A stretch of 33,238 nucleotides of DNA, taken from NCBI RefSeq assembly GCF_001437125.1, contig NZ_JQCA01000115.1:1-33238 (forward strand), in the 5' to 3' direction. The position numbers and the translations under genes were made by a program. This document shows, piece after piece, positions 7,968 through 15,531 of this stretch (within the stretch, counting starts at the first letter, position 1; each line of letters begins with the position of its first letter). This DNA is from Levilactobacillus paucivorans (GTDB taxonomy: Bacteria > Bacillota > Bacilli > Lactobacillales > Lactobacillaceae). The notes beneath the pieces were generated by a model. That model was not told where the DNA came from. It worked only from the letters and a program-made list of their open reading frames with translations, and did not search any database.

Positions 7968-9062
7968 TTACTTATGATATCGCCCTTCCAAAAAGTCCCG
8001 CAATGGCAACGTAAAGTCCCCGGTCATGACCAGACTGCCGAAGTCGGCCGTCACCATCTGCTTATCTTGGTGTAAAGCGAGCTTAACAGCCCACTTCGGG
8101 TCAAACAAGAGCTGTTGCCCTACCGCAACCAAGTCGGCTTCCTGGAGGACATTAGCGACATCCTGTCGGGTGCGGACGCCGCCGACCCCGACCAATGGGA
8201 TTTGACCTTTTAAGGCGTCATACATGTAGGCCATCATTGATTTATCCTGATAGTCGGTTCCTCTGGCCACTCGATCGTAATTGCCGAGGGAAACGTGAAT
8301 GTAATCCAATGGGAATTCCTGCAACTGTGTCAGGAGATATAGCGTGTCAGCGAACCGGATTCCCGGGTTTTCGAATTCTTCCGGAGAGAGGCGATAACCA
8401 ACGATGAACGGCCGGTCAGCTGTCTCCTTGACTGCCACCAAGGTACGCTCAATCACGCGCCGAATAAAGGCCGCTCGCTGCGTGCGGTCACCACCCCATT
8501 TGTCGGTCCGTCGGTTGGAATGTGGTGAGAAGAACTGCTGGAGCAGATAGGTATTAGCTCCATGAAGCTCAACGCCATCAAAGCCAGCTACGATAGCCCG
8601 CTTCGTCGCCTCACCAAAGTCTCGAATAATCCTTTCGATCTCGGCATCCGTCAGTTCTCGCGGGGTCTCGGCCTCTGGTCGTTCGGCAGCCACTGCGCTG
8701 GCCGAGACGGGCTGCTCGCCAGATAAGGTTGCTCGTGAAGTCATTCGTCCAGCGTGGAAGATCTGCAAGATGGCTTTGGCCCCTTGACCCTGGATCGCGC
8801 TGGCCAAGTCGTGAAGCCGCGGGATCATGTCATCGCTGGCCACGCTCAACTCACCGGGCCAGCCCTTGCCACCCGCCTGAACGTTAGCCGCCCCAGTGAT
8901 CACGGCCCCTAGTCCTTGTGACCGTTCCTGATAATAGGCGATTTCATCTCGTGTAACCTGACCATCAAAGAAACTCTGCCGCGTCGTCATCGGCGACATC
9001 ATCAGCCGATTCTTCAGTGTCACGCCCGACCGTAAACGCAGCTTTTCCGAATATTCTGTCAT
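7968..9062 (-). CDS. NADH-dependent flavin oxidoreductase (Old Yellow Enzyme family)
   Basis: A 364-residue FMN-binding TIM-barrel reductase of the OYE family, YqjM/NamA-like. Members reduce activated C=C bonds with NAD(P)H; the native substrate is unknown. Visible motifs are KNRLMMSPM (17-25, FMN contact), LQIFHAGR (99-106), and VELHGANTYLLQQF with the His/Asn pair that binds substrate. SNRRTDKWGG and the FMN-phosphate loop LVGVGGVRT follow. There is no C-terminal FAD/NAD domain, so it is the short single-domain form. The ATG is preceded by GAGGAGG at 7-nt spacing. It is a single-gene unit, convergent with the DJ-1-like gene and separated from the Opp locus by a terminator. Confidence 0.88.
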   Translation of the reverse strand: MTEYSEKLRLRSGVTLKNRLMMSPMTTRQSFFDGQVTRDEIAYYQERSQGLGAVITGAANVQAGGKGWPGELSVASDDMIPRLHDLASAIQGQGAKAILQIFHAGRMTSRATLSGEQPVSASAVAAERPEAETPRELTDAEIERIIRDFGEATKRAIVAGFDGVELHGANTYLLQQFFSPHSNRRTDKWGGDRTQRAAFIRRVIERTLVAVKETADRPFIVGYRLSPEEFENPGIRFADTLYLLTQLQEFPLDYIHVSLGNYDRVARGTDYQDKSMMAYMYDALKGQIPLVGVGGVRTRQDVANVLQEADLVAVGQQLLFDPKWAVKLALHQDKQMVTADFGSLVMTGDFTLPLRDFLEGRYHK

Positions 9063-9140
9063 GCGAAGTCCTCCTCAATTACAATAGATCTTGATCCCAT
9101 TGTACCGAAACCAACACGACAGTAAAAACATTCGGTTCAC

Positions 9141-9190
9141 AAAAAAGCACCAAGGAGGGTGACAATCGTCACACCCCTTGATGCTTTTTG
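9141..9190 (-). terminator. Intrinsic terminator of the opp operon
   Basis: Read leftward, a 17-bp stem with one mismatch, strengthened by G-U pairs, ends in TTTTTT. On the other strand the same pairs become C-A mismatches, so it is built to end leftward transcription, that is oppF plus its 3' UTR. Confidence 0.85.
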
Positions 9191-9210
9191 AATTTACACT
9201 GTTGAAACGT

Positions 9211-9319
9211 GTGTTAGCAGGCAGTCGACTCCGCTTAAACCTGGTAATCAACTAATCCAGAACCAGGATTACTTAATTACCAGCCTTAATGCTCGATGAC
9301 TAACTGCCTGCTATTACAC
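9211..9319 (-). ncRNA. Long structured 3' UTR hairpin of the opp operon (candidate small RNA)
   Basis: The stretch between the oppF stop and its terminator folds into one long nested rod. The outer helix pairs 215-225 with 303-313 (TAGCAGGCAGT) plus 211-214 with 316-319. An imperfect middle helix follows. The inner helix pairs 241-248 with 276-283 (CTGGTAAT) and continues to 253-258 with 266-271 around a 7-nt loop (add 9000 to each position). The pair 9249/9275 is G-U read leftward but C-A read rightward, so the leftward transcript is favoured. It may be an RNA-stabilising 3' structure, a 3' UTR-derived sRNA or a miniature element. I do not recognise a known family. Confidence 0.5.
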
Positions 9320-9327
9320 GCTGTCTT

Positions 9328-10287
9328 TTAATCTTGAATCAACGATGCCTCATGTGCCCGTTGGGTGTACATGTCGATCTCGTCATCGGCCGCACGGACC
9401 CAGTGACGTGGTGCGATTTCAACCAAGTGACGTTCTTTGCCGTCATTTTCTTGGCCCCCATCGTAGGCAATCTCTTGACGCGCCCGTTCGAACTCAGGGT
9501 CCGGCACGGGAACGGCTGACAAAAGACTCTTGGTGTAGTCATGCAGGGGGTGGGCGTAGATTTCGTCAGAATCGGCGATCTCTAACATCTGGCCATAGTG
9601 CATAACGCCAATTCGATCGGAGATGTACTTCACCATGGACAAGTCATGGGCAATGAACAGGTACGTTAAGCCCTGTTCACGTTGAAGTTTCTTCATCAGG
9701 TTAACCACTTGGGCTTGAATCGACACATCCAAAGCGGAGATCGGTTCATCGGCAATGACGAACTTTGGCTTTACCGCCAAGGCTCGGGCAATCCCGATCC
9801 GTTGCCGTTGCCCACCGGAGAATTCATGGGGATAACGACTAGAGTGGTCCTTATTCAACCCAACGGTTTCCAACAGGTCCTCGACCTGCTTGGTTCGGTC
9901 ATCATCGTCCTTAGCCAGATTGTTAATATCAATCCCTTCGGCGACGATATCCTTAACCTTCATCCGTGGATTCAGAGAAGCATAAGGATCTTGGAAGATC
10001 ATTTGCATCTCTTGACGAAAGTCACGTTTTTCCTGCTTACTGGTAAAGGAATCAACGTTCTTACCGTCAAATAGAATCTCACCGGACGTGGGTTCGTAGA
10101 GGTGAATGATGGCGCGTCCAGTCGTGGTCTTACCAGAACCGGATTCCCCGACAAGTCCAAAGGTCTCGCCTTTGTAGATATCGAAGGAAATGTCATCAAC
10201 CGCGTGAACTTCGTCGGATTTACCCACGTTGAAGTACTGCTTGAGGTGCTTGACCTCGAGGATTTTTTCGGCATTTTCGTAGTCCAT
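9328..10287 (-). CDS. oppF: Oligopeptide ABC transporter ATP-binding protein OppF
   Basis: One of the two cytoplasmic ATPases powering peptide import through OppBC. It is 319 residues with Walker A GESGSGKT (47-54), Q-loop MQMIFQDPYASLNPR, signature SGGQRQRIGIARAL and Walker B FVIADEPISALD. A C-terminal oligopeptide/dipeptide extension (LHDYTKSLLSAVPVPDP) contributes the Opp-specific tail. Its ATG overlaps the oppD stop as TAATG, which indicates translational coupling. It is the last gene of the operon. Confidence 0.95.
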   Translation of the reverse strand: MDYENAEKILEVKHLKQYFNVGKSDEVHAVDDISFDIYKGETFGLVGESGSGKTTTGRAIIHLYEPTSGEILFDGKNVDSFTSKQEKRDFRQEMQMIFQDPYASLNPRMKVKDIVAEGIDINNLAKDDDDRTKQVEDLLETVGLNKDHSSRYPHEFSGGQRQRIGIARALAVKPKFVIADEPISALDVSIQAQVVNLMKKLQREQGLTYLFIAHDLSMVKYISDRIGVMHYGQMLEIADSDEIYAHPLHDYTKSLLSAVPVPDPEFERARQEIAYDGGQENDGKERHLVEIAPRHWVRAADDEIDMYTQRAHEASLIQD

Positions 10288-11387
10288 TATTGCTGTTCCT
10301 CCTCTTCTTCAACTGGCCCAGTCGTTTGCTGTGCTTGCGCCAAGGCTTGTTGCATCTTTGCGTACTTCTCTTGTCGTTCGACAATCTGAGCGGGTGGCGT
10401 CACTTTAGGTGCATCCGGATGGAGCAACCAGGTAGCCGCATAGTGGGTATCAGAAACCTTAAAGAATGGTGGTTCCTGTTCCGTATCAATCTTCAACGCA
10501 TACGCGTTACGAGCCGCAAAGGCATCCCCAGTTGGTGGATCCAATAGGTCGGGTGGCGTTCCTGGAATGGAAGGCAACTCATCACCGCTGGAATCCAACG
10601 TGGGCATCGAGCTCAGTAAGCCCCACGTGTAAGGGTGCTTTGGGTTGTAGAAGATTTCATCAACGGTCCCGTATTCCACGATTTTACCCGCGTACATAAC
10701 GGCTACTCGGTCAGCCATCCCCGCCACAACTCCGAGGTCATGGGTGATGAAGATGATTGACGTCGAAATCTTATCTTGCAATTCCTTCATCAAGTTCAGA
10801 ATCTGCGCTTGAATCGTCACGTCCAAAGCGGTCGTGGGTTCATCGGCAATCAGAACTTCTGGATAGTTGATGAGGGCAATGGCAATCACAATCCGTTGCC
10901 GCATCCCACCAGAGAATTGGTGCGGATAGTCATTGATTCGGCTTTCGGCATCGGTGATTCCAACCAGCTTCATCATTTCCAGAGCTTGCGCCCAGGCTTT
11001 ATCTTTTTTCATACCCTTGTGAACCATGAGGGGTTCGGCGATCTGCCGGCCAATCTTCATGGTGGGGTCAAGCGATGTCATGGGATCTTGGAAGATTTCG
11101 GCAATGTCTTGTCCCCGAATTCCTTCCATTTCCTTCTCACTCTTCTTGAGTAAGTCTTGACCCTTGTACATAATGCTACCACTGGCAATGTCGGCGTTGC
11201 TGGCATTCAAGCCCATGATCGTCCGCGTTGTCACGGACTTCCCGGAACCGGATTCCCCAACAATCGCTAGGGTCTCCCCTTTCCGTAAATCAAAGCTCAC
11301 GTTACGAATAGCCTTAACGTCACCGGCATAGGTCTTAAAGTTCACTTGTAAGTTACGAACCTCTAAAATGTTGTTTTCGTTATCCAT
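10287..11387 (-). CDS. oppD: Oligopeptide ABC transporter ATP-binding protein OppD
   Basis: The partner ATPase of OppF, 366 residues. Walker A is GESGSGKS (44-51), then IFQDPMTSLDP, signature FSGGMRQRIVIAIAL and Walker B LIADEPTTALD. The C-terminal Opp extension includes HPYTWGLLSSMP. In Opp/Dpp ATPases this region often holds a four-cysteine iron-sulphur site, but no cysteine cluster is seen here. The tail ends in an unusual Gln/Glu-rich stretch (TTGPVEEEEEQQ). AGGTGA serves as the ribosome binding site and sits near the oppC stop 13 nt upstream. Confidence 0.95.
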   Translation of the reverse strand: MDNENNILEVRNLQVNFKTYAGDVKAIRNVSFDLRKGETLAIVGESGSGKSVTTRTIMGLNASNADIASGSIMYKGQDLLKKSEKEMEGIRGQDIAEIFQDPMTSLDPTMKIGRQIAEPLMVHKGMKKDKAWAQALEMMKLVGITDAESRINDYPHQFSGGMRQRIVIAIALINYPEVLIADEPTTALDVTIQAQILNLMKELQDKISTSIIFITHDLGVVAGMADRVAVMYAGKIVEYGTVDEIFYNPKHPYTWGLLSSMPTLDSSGDELPSIPGTPPDLLDPPTGDAFAARNAYALKIDTEQEPPFFKVSDTHYAATWLLHPDAPKVTPPAQIVERQEKYAKMQQALAQAQQTTGPVEEEEEQQ

Positions 11388-11400
11388 GACGTTATTTCAC

Positions 11401-12426
11401 CTACTCTTTCGTGCGTGGGTCGAATGCATCCCGTAACCCGTCACCCAGAAGGTTAAAGGCTAACATGATGATACATAGGACCAAGGCTGGCCACCACATC
11501 TGGTAAGGCAAGAACTGGAAGTTCTTTTGCCCATCGTTCAACAGGGTCCCGAGGGAAGCCTGTGGTGAAGAAATCCCGATCCCAATGTAGGACAAGGTTG
11601 CTTCGAAGAAGATGGCACTTGGAATGGTGAACATCGTGTTGATGATAATGACACTCGAGAGGTTTGGCAACAGATGCTTGAAGGCAATCTTTAAGGAACT
11701 TTCCCCCAAGGTTCGCGCCGCCAAAATGTATTCTTGTTCCTTAATCTCCAACGTTTGCGCTCGGACGAGTCGGGCCATGTTGGTCCACGACGTCAACGCG
11801 ATCGCGATGATAATCGACAGCATCCCGGGCTTTAAGATCAGGATTAACAGGACGATAACCACCAAGTTAGGGATAGACAGGATGATTTCAATGACCCGCT
11901 GCATGAAGGTATCCACGCGGCCACCCTTCCAACCGGAGAAGATCCCGTAGGTCACCCCGATGGTCAGGTCAAACAACGTTGCCACTAAGGCAATAATCAG
12001 AGAAATCCGTGTCCCGTAGAGTACCCGAGAGAGCAAGTCACGACCTAAGTAGTCAGTTCCCATCAAGTAGTGGGCACCGGTAGCCCTGGCCTGCTTGTAG
12101 GCGTCGATCCGTTGACCGGCTTGAACTAACGTCCCATTAAAGCCGTTAATGCCGATGCCAGGAATCTTAGACGGCAAGTTAGCATACTCTGGATGAACTT
12201 GGTTCGGATCATGTGGTGAAACGACGGCTGAGCCAAAAGCGAAGAGGAAGATCAACGCCAAGAGAATCAAGGATACCCAAGCACCCTTGTTCTTCTTGAG
12301 TCGACGCCAAGCATCTTGCATAAATGTCAGTGAAGGCGCCGCGATCTTTTCGCTATCTAACGCAGCTCGATCGTCGGCCGACATTGGCTTGAAGCTATCT
12401 GCTGGAAGTTTTGCTGTATCTGCCAT
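11401..12426 (-). CDS. oppC: Oligopeptide ABC transporter permease OppC
   Basis: One of the two membrane subunits forming the peptide channel, 341 residues. A long cytoplasmic N-terminus (about 45 residues) leads to a first hydrophobic helix. The channel domain follows, with the ATPase-contact loop EYILAARTLGESSLKIAFKHLLPN, the EAA motif of this transporter class. It begins 11 nt after oppB with a strong AGGAGGT site, and is followed within 13 nt by oppD. Confidence 0.93.
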   Translation of the reverse strand: MADTAKLPADSFKPMSADDRAALDSEKIAAPSLTFMQDAWRRLKKNKGAWVSLILLALIFLFAFGSAVVSPHDPNQVHPEYANLPSKIPGIGINGFNGTLVQAGQRIDAYKQARATGAHYLMGTDYLGRDLLSRVLYGTRISLIIALVATLFDLTIGVTYGIFSGWKGGRVDTFMQRVIEIILSIPNLVVIVLLILILKPGMLSIIIAIALTSWTNMARLVRAQTLEIKEQEYILAARTLGESSLKIAFKHLLPNLSSVIIINTMFTIPSAIFFEATLSYIGIGISSPQASLGTLLNDGQKNFQFLPYQMWWPALVLCIIMLAFNLLGDGLRDAFDPRTKE

Positions 12427-12437
12427 TTATTTACCTC

Positions 12438-13367
12438 CTAGTTAGCTTTCCCTGTGAGTCGAATCCGTGGATCAGCGATTCCGTAAAGGATATCGGTGAA
12501 CAACAGGACGACACACAGCATGAATGAATAGATAATGGTTAAGTCCATGATGGTTGGGTAGTCATTGGTCAAGACGGACTTGACGAATTGTTCCCCAATC
12601 CCGGGGATGGAGAAGATGTTTTCCACAACCATGGACCCGGTCATGATATTAACCGCTAAAGGCCCCACAATGGTAATTAGCGGAATCAGACTGTTTCGTA
12701 AGGCATGGTGGTAGATAACCCCCATCCGGCTGAGCCCTTTGGCTTTTGCCAGTTCAATGTAATCAGAACTAAGTACGTCAACCATTTCCGTTCGAACGAA
12801 CCGCGCCGATTCGGCTAACGGTGTCGCGCCTAACGCCAAGGTTGGGAGCACCGTGTAGATGAAGCCACCCCATTCGGCGATTGGGAAGAGCTGAGCCTTT
12901 AACCCCAAATAGTATTGGAGTAAGACCGCAAGAACGAAGGAAGGAATTGAAATCCCCAGAATTGACACCACCGTAGTGGTCGTATCAACCCAAGTGTTTT
13001 GCCGCATAGCTCCGATGGCGCCAATCAGAATTCCTAGAACAACCCCAACAACCATGGCTTGCAGCCCAATCTGTAAGGATGGTCCGATCCGACTAGAAAG
13101 CAGGTAGGATACGGGTTGATCGCTGAATTGGAAGGACGTTCCAAAGTCTCCTTTGACAGCCCCTGCTAAGTAAATCAGGTATTGCTGCCATTCTGGCTTA
13201 TCCAAACCGTATTGCTTGTAGATTAAGGCAATTTGGCTCTGTGAGAGCTTGGCTTGGTTGGTCAGGGGGGTCCCTGGTAACAACTTCATCAGGAAGAATG
13301 TGACGGTAATAACGATGAATAAGGTCAGGATCAGATAAAAGATCCGCTTTGCTAGGTACTTTGCCAT
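12438..13367 (-). CDS. oppB: Oligopeptide ABC transporter permease OppB
   Basis: The second channel subunit, 309 residues from the ATG at 13367. The EAA-like loop is DYIELAKAKGLSRMGVIYHHALRNSLIP. The N-terminal helix (FYLILTLFIVITVTFFLMKLLPGTPL) is typical of OppB/DppB. I chose 13367 over the in-frame TTG at 13382 because that TTG lies inside the GAGAGGT ribosome binding site. An internal terminator separates oppB from oppA1, so oppBCDF is probably expressed by read-through at a lower level than the binding protein. Confidence 0.92.
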   Translation of the reverse strand: MAKYLAKRIFYLILTLFIVITVTFFLMKLLPGTPLTNQAKLSQSQIALIYKQYGLDKPEWQQYLIYLAGAVKGDFGTSFQFSDQPVSYLLSSRIGPSLQIGLQAMVVGVVLGILIGAIGAMRQNTWVDTTTTVVSILGISIPSFVLAVLLQYYLGLKAQLFPIAEWGGFIYTVLPTLALGATPLAESARFVRTEMVDVLSSDYIELAKAKGLSRMGVIYHHALRNSLIPLITIVGPLAVNIMTGSMVVENIFSIPGIGEQFVKSVLTNDYPTIMDLTIIYSFMLCVVLLFTDILYGIADPRIRLTGKAN

Positions 13368-13473
13368 TTGTTTACCTCTCAATCAGTAGACTTATTCGTT
13401 ACCGTTAAGTTGTTAAGCTTAACAAGAATTAGATGAAAACAACAAGACGATAAATGATTGCTAAATATCGAAA

Positions 13474-13505
13474 AGTAAGGACTAACAGTCTCGTTAATCC
13501 TTACT
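13474..13505 (-). terminator. Internal (leaky) terminator between oppA1 and oppB
   Basis: Read leftward, AGTAAGGA pairs with TCCTTACT and TAAC with GTTA across a G-U pair, with a 6-nt loop. It is followed by TTTT. No convincing separate promoter for oppB is seen in the remaining 100 bp, so this most likely lowers oppBCDF relative to oppA1. Confidence 0.7.
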
Positions 13506-13560
13506 CCCCGATGAAACTATCACGATTGGTTCTATAACGTAATGACTAATTTAAATGAAA

Positions 13561-15189
13561 TTATTTGGCAATGTATGCTTTACTGAAGTCCCAGTTAGCG
13601 CCGGTTGGGAAGTAGATAACACCCTTGACGTTGGATTTAACCAGTTGTGATTTCCCTTGTTGGTACAGTGGGATGATCCCTTGGTCCTTCAATAACGTCT
13701 TCTGAGCGTCTACCAAGTCGGTCCAACGTGCGGCTTCGTTGTTAGCGTCCTTGCCATCAGCAGCGGCAATATCCTTGTCGTATGAAACATTGATCCATTT
13801 CCCACGGTTGTAGGAATTGGTCTTGGTGAACATTTCCAGGAAGGAGATAGCATCTGGGTAATCAGCACCCCAGCCAGAAACAACGGCTTGGAACTGACCG
13901 TTTTCAGAACGGCTCAACCGCGTCTTGAATGGGAGACTTTGGTTGGTAACCTTGATGTTACCTAACTTCGACCATTGACTTTGAACGAATTCCAAGGTGT
14001 TCTTAGCAGCTGGCGTATCGTCAGCCGTTAACGTTAAGTCGTAGCTTGAACGACCAGTTTCCTTCAAGGCTTCTTTCCAAAGCTTTTTGGCTTTGGTCAA
14101 ATCAGTGGAGGTGGCTTCTGGAACGGCGGCAGCGGTGTTGAAGTCCTTACCCTTGTATGACATCAACCCAGTTGAGACCAAGCCCTTAGCTTCTGAGGAG
14201 CCATCGGCTAAGACCTTGTTCACAAATTGTTTCCGGTTGATCGCCAGTGATAAGGCTTGACGGGCCTTCTTGTTCTTCATCATGGTGTCTTTCCGTTGGT
14301 TCAATTCAATGTAGAACGTCGAAGCCCCCTTCCGTTCAACGTATTGTTTATCGTGCTTGTAGTTCTTTGGTTGTTGACCACTCAAGTAAGTGGCATCCAG
14401 TTTACCGCTTTGGTATTGACTCAAAGAGGTTTGTGGATCCTTCACCGTCTTAAAGTTGATCTTCTTTAGTTTAACATTCTTTGCATTCCAGTACTTACTG
14501 TTTTTACTTAACGTCCAATTATCTGACGTCCCAGTCCAGTAGGTTAACTTGAAAGGTCCGTTGTAGACGTTGTCTTTCGCGTTCGTGGCGTACTTTTTAC
14601 CGTACTTCTGAACGACCGTCTTGTTCTGTGGGAAGAACATTGGACTAGCGGCTAAGGATGGGAAGTAATCCGTTGCCTGCGTCAATGTCACAACCAACTT
14701 GTAATCGCCAACGGCTTTGACCCCTAAGCTAGAAACAGCTTTTTTACTGGTCATGATTTCATTGGCATTTTTAACGGGTGCATACATGTAGGCGTATTGC
14801 GAAGCCGTTTTGGGGTTCACCGTGCGTTGCCAGGCATAAACGAAATCTTTGGCGGTAACTTTGTCCCCATTGCTCCAGTTAGATTTACGTAAATTGAAGG
14901 TGTAGGTTTTACCATCTTTAGAGACCTTATAGCTCTTGGCAACCCCAGGGTGAACTTTACTGTTCTTACCGAACCGTAACAGTCCTTCATTGGTGTTGTT
15001 TAAAGTTTCTCCAGAAACCACGTCAGTTGCTGTAGCAGAATCCATAGATGGTAAAGCCGAAGCTTCCATCCAATTTAACGTTTGTTTACTTGCTTCACTT
15101 GAACTGCTCGACGATGACCCACAGGCCGCAAGGATTACTGCGGCGAAAGTAGCCACCGTCCCCAGTTTGACTGCTGATTTGACTTTCAT
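13561..15189 (-). CDS. oppA: Oligopeptide-binding lipoprotein OppA (copy 1)
   Basis: The extracellular, lipid-anchored receptor that hands peptides to OppBCDF; 542 residues, solute-binding family 5. The signal peptide ends in the lipobox ILAAC-GSSSSSSS, a serine linker follows the lipidated cysteine, and the mature domain starts near QTLNWMEASALP. Family motifs include KDGKTYTFNLRKSNWSNGD and VTAKDFVYAWQRTVNP. I place the start at 15189, after AAAGGGG, instead of 63 bp upstream. It is closely similar along its whole length to the upstream gene at 15532-17160, so the pair is a tandem duplication. Its own promoter region carries a cre site. Confidence 0.93.
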   Translation of the reverse strand: MKVKSAVKLGTVATFAAVILAACGSSSSSSSEASKQTLNWMEASALPSMDSATATDVVSGETLNNTNEGLLRFGKNSKVHPGVAKSYKVSKDGKTYTFNLRKSNWSNGDKVTAKDFVYAWQRTVNPKTASQYAYMYAPVKNANEIMTSKKAVSSLGVKAVGDYKLVVTLTQATDYFPSLAASPMFFPQNKTVVQKYGKKYATNAKDNVYNGPFKLTYWTGTSDNWTLSKNSKYWNAKNVKLKKINFKTVKDPQTSLSQYQSGKLDATYLSGQQPKNYKHDKQYVERKGASTFYIELNQRKDTMMKNKKARQALSLAINRKQFVNKVLADGSSEAKGLVSTGLMSYKGKDFNTAAAVPEATSTDLTKAKKLWKEALKETGRSSYDLTLTADDTPAAKNTLEFVQSQWSKLGNIKVTNQSLPFKTRLSRSENGQFQAVVSGWGADYPDAISFLEMFTKTNSYNRGKWINVSYDKDIAAADGKDANNEAARWTDLVDAQKTLLKDQGIIPLYQQGKSQLVKSNVKGVIYFPTGANWDFSKAYIAK

Positions 15190-15275
15190 AAATCCAACCC
15201 CTTTACGTGTAGTTGTGAAATAAATTGATAGCCTCAAATTTGATGTTTCCAATTGTATATTAGAATACGATTAAA

Positions 15276-15306
15276 ATCAATGCTAAATATTAATTTAGAT
15301 TAACGA
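15276..15306. other. A/T-rich oppA1 leader, possible second promoter
   Basis: Between the cre region and the oppA1 start lies an A/T-rich leader of about 200 nt. Leftward it contains TAATAT preceded by TTAGCA at about 18-nt spacing, a possible second promoter. The boxes are not distinctive in this A/T-rich background, so this is only a weak call. Confidence 0.2.
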
Positions 15307-15391
15307 ACTACTTGCAAATGCCGGTTTAATAGCCTTTAAAATGGCAAATTAAAATTAAATTACACATTTTTCTCATATTCGGATAACGCTT

Positions 15392-15406
15392 TGGTAACGG
15401 TTTCAT
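15392..15406 (-). promoter_or_regulatory. cre site (CcpA operator) of oppA1
   Basis: Leftward, ATGAAACCGTTACCA fits every fixed position of the Gram-positive cre consensus WTGNAANCGNWNNCW. It lies 12 bp downstream of a TATAAT, near the expected transcription start. In this position CcpA normally represses. Carbon catabolite repression of peptide uptake is the inferred role. Confidence 0.65.
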
Positions 15407-15418
15407 CAGTTTCTTCCT

Positions 15419-15440
15419 ATTATAGGTTAAGTATTTAACC
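15419..15440 (-). promoter_or_regulatory. oppA1 -10 box with adjoining palindromic operator
   Basis: Leftward, a perfect TATAAT (15419-15424) is directly preceded by the palindrome GGTTAAATACTTAACC (15425-15440). The palindrome would fill the spacer between -35 and -10. The -35 hexamer is poor, which fits an activated or tightly regulated promoter. I cannot name the regulator from the site. Confidence 0.5.
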
Positions 15441-15478
15441 CGTTGCGTCGCCTCCATTACTTCATTAGCTTGAGACCT

Positions 15479-15519
15479 AAAAAAGGTGGGAACCAGCACA
15501 TATGCTGATTCTCACCTTT
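15479..15519 (-). terminator. Intrinsic terminator after oppA2
   Basis: Leftward, AAAGGTGaGAAtCAGC pairs with GCTGgTTCcCACCTTT around a 6-nt loop, followed by TTTTTT. It separates oppA2 from the oppA1 promoter region. Confidence 0.85.
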
Positions 15520-15531
15520 CAGGCTTAATCT

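Noticed and set aside
7872-8075. Rightward 67-codon open frame after the DJ-1-like gene
   Set aside because: Its second half overlaps the flavin oxidoreductase gene in antisense and it lacks a ribosome binding site.
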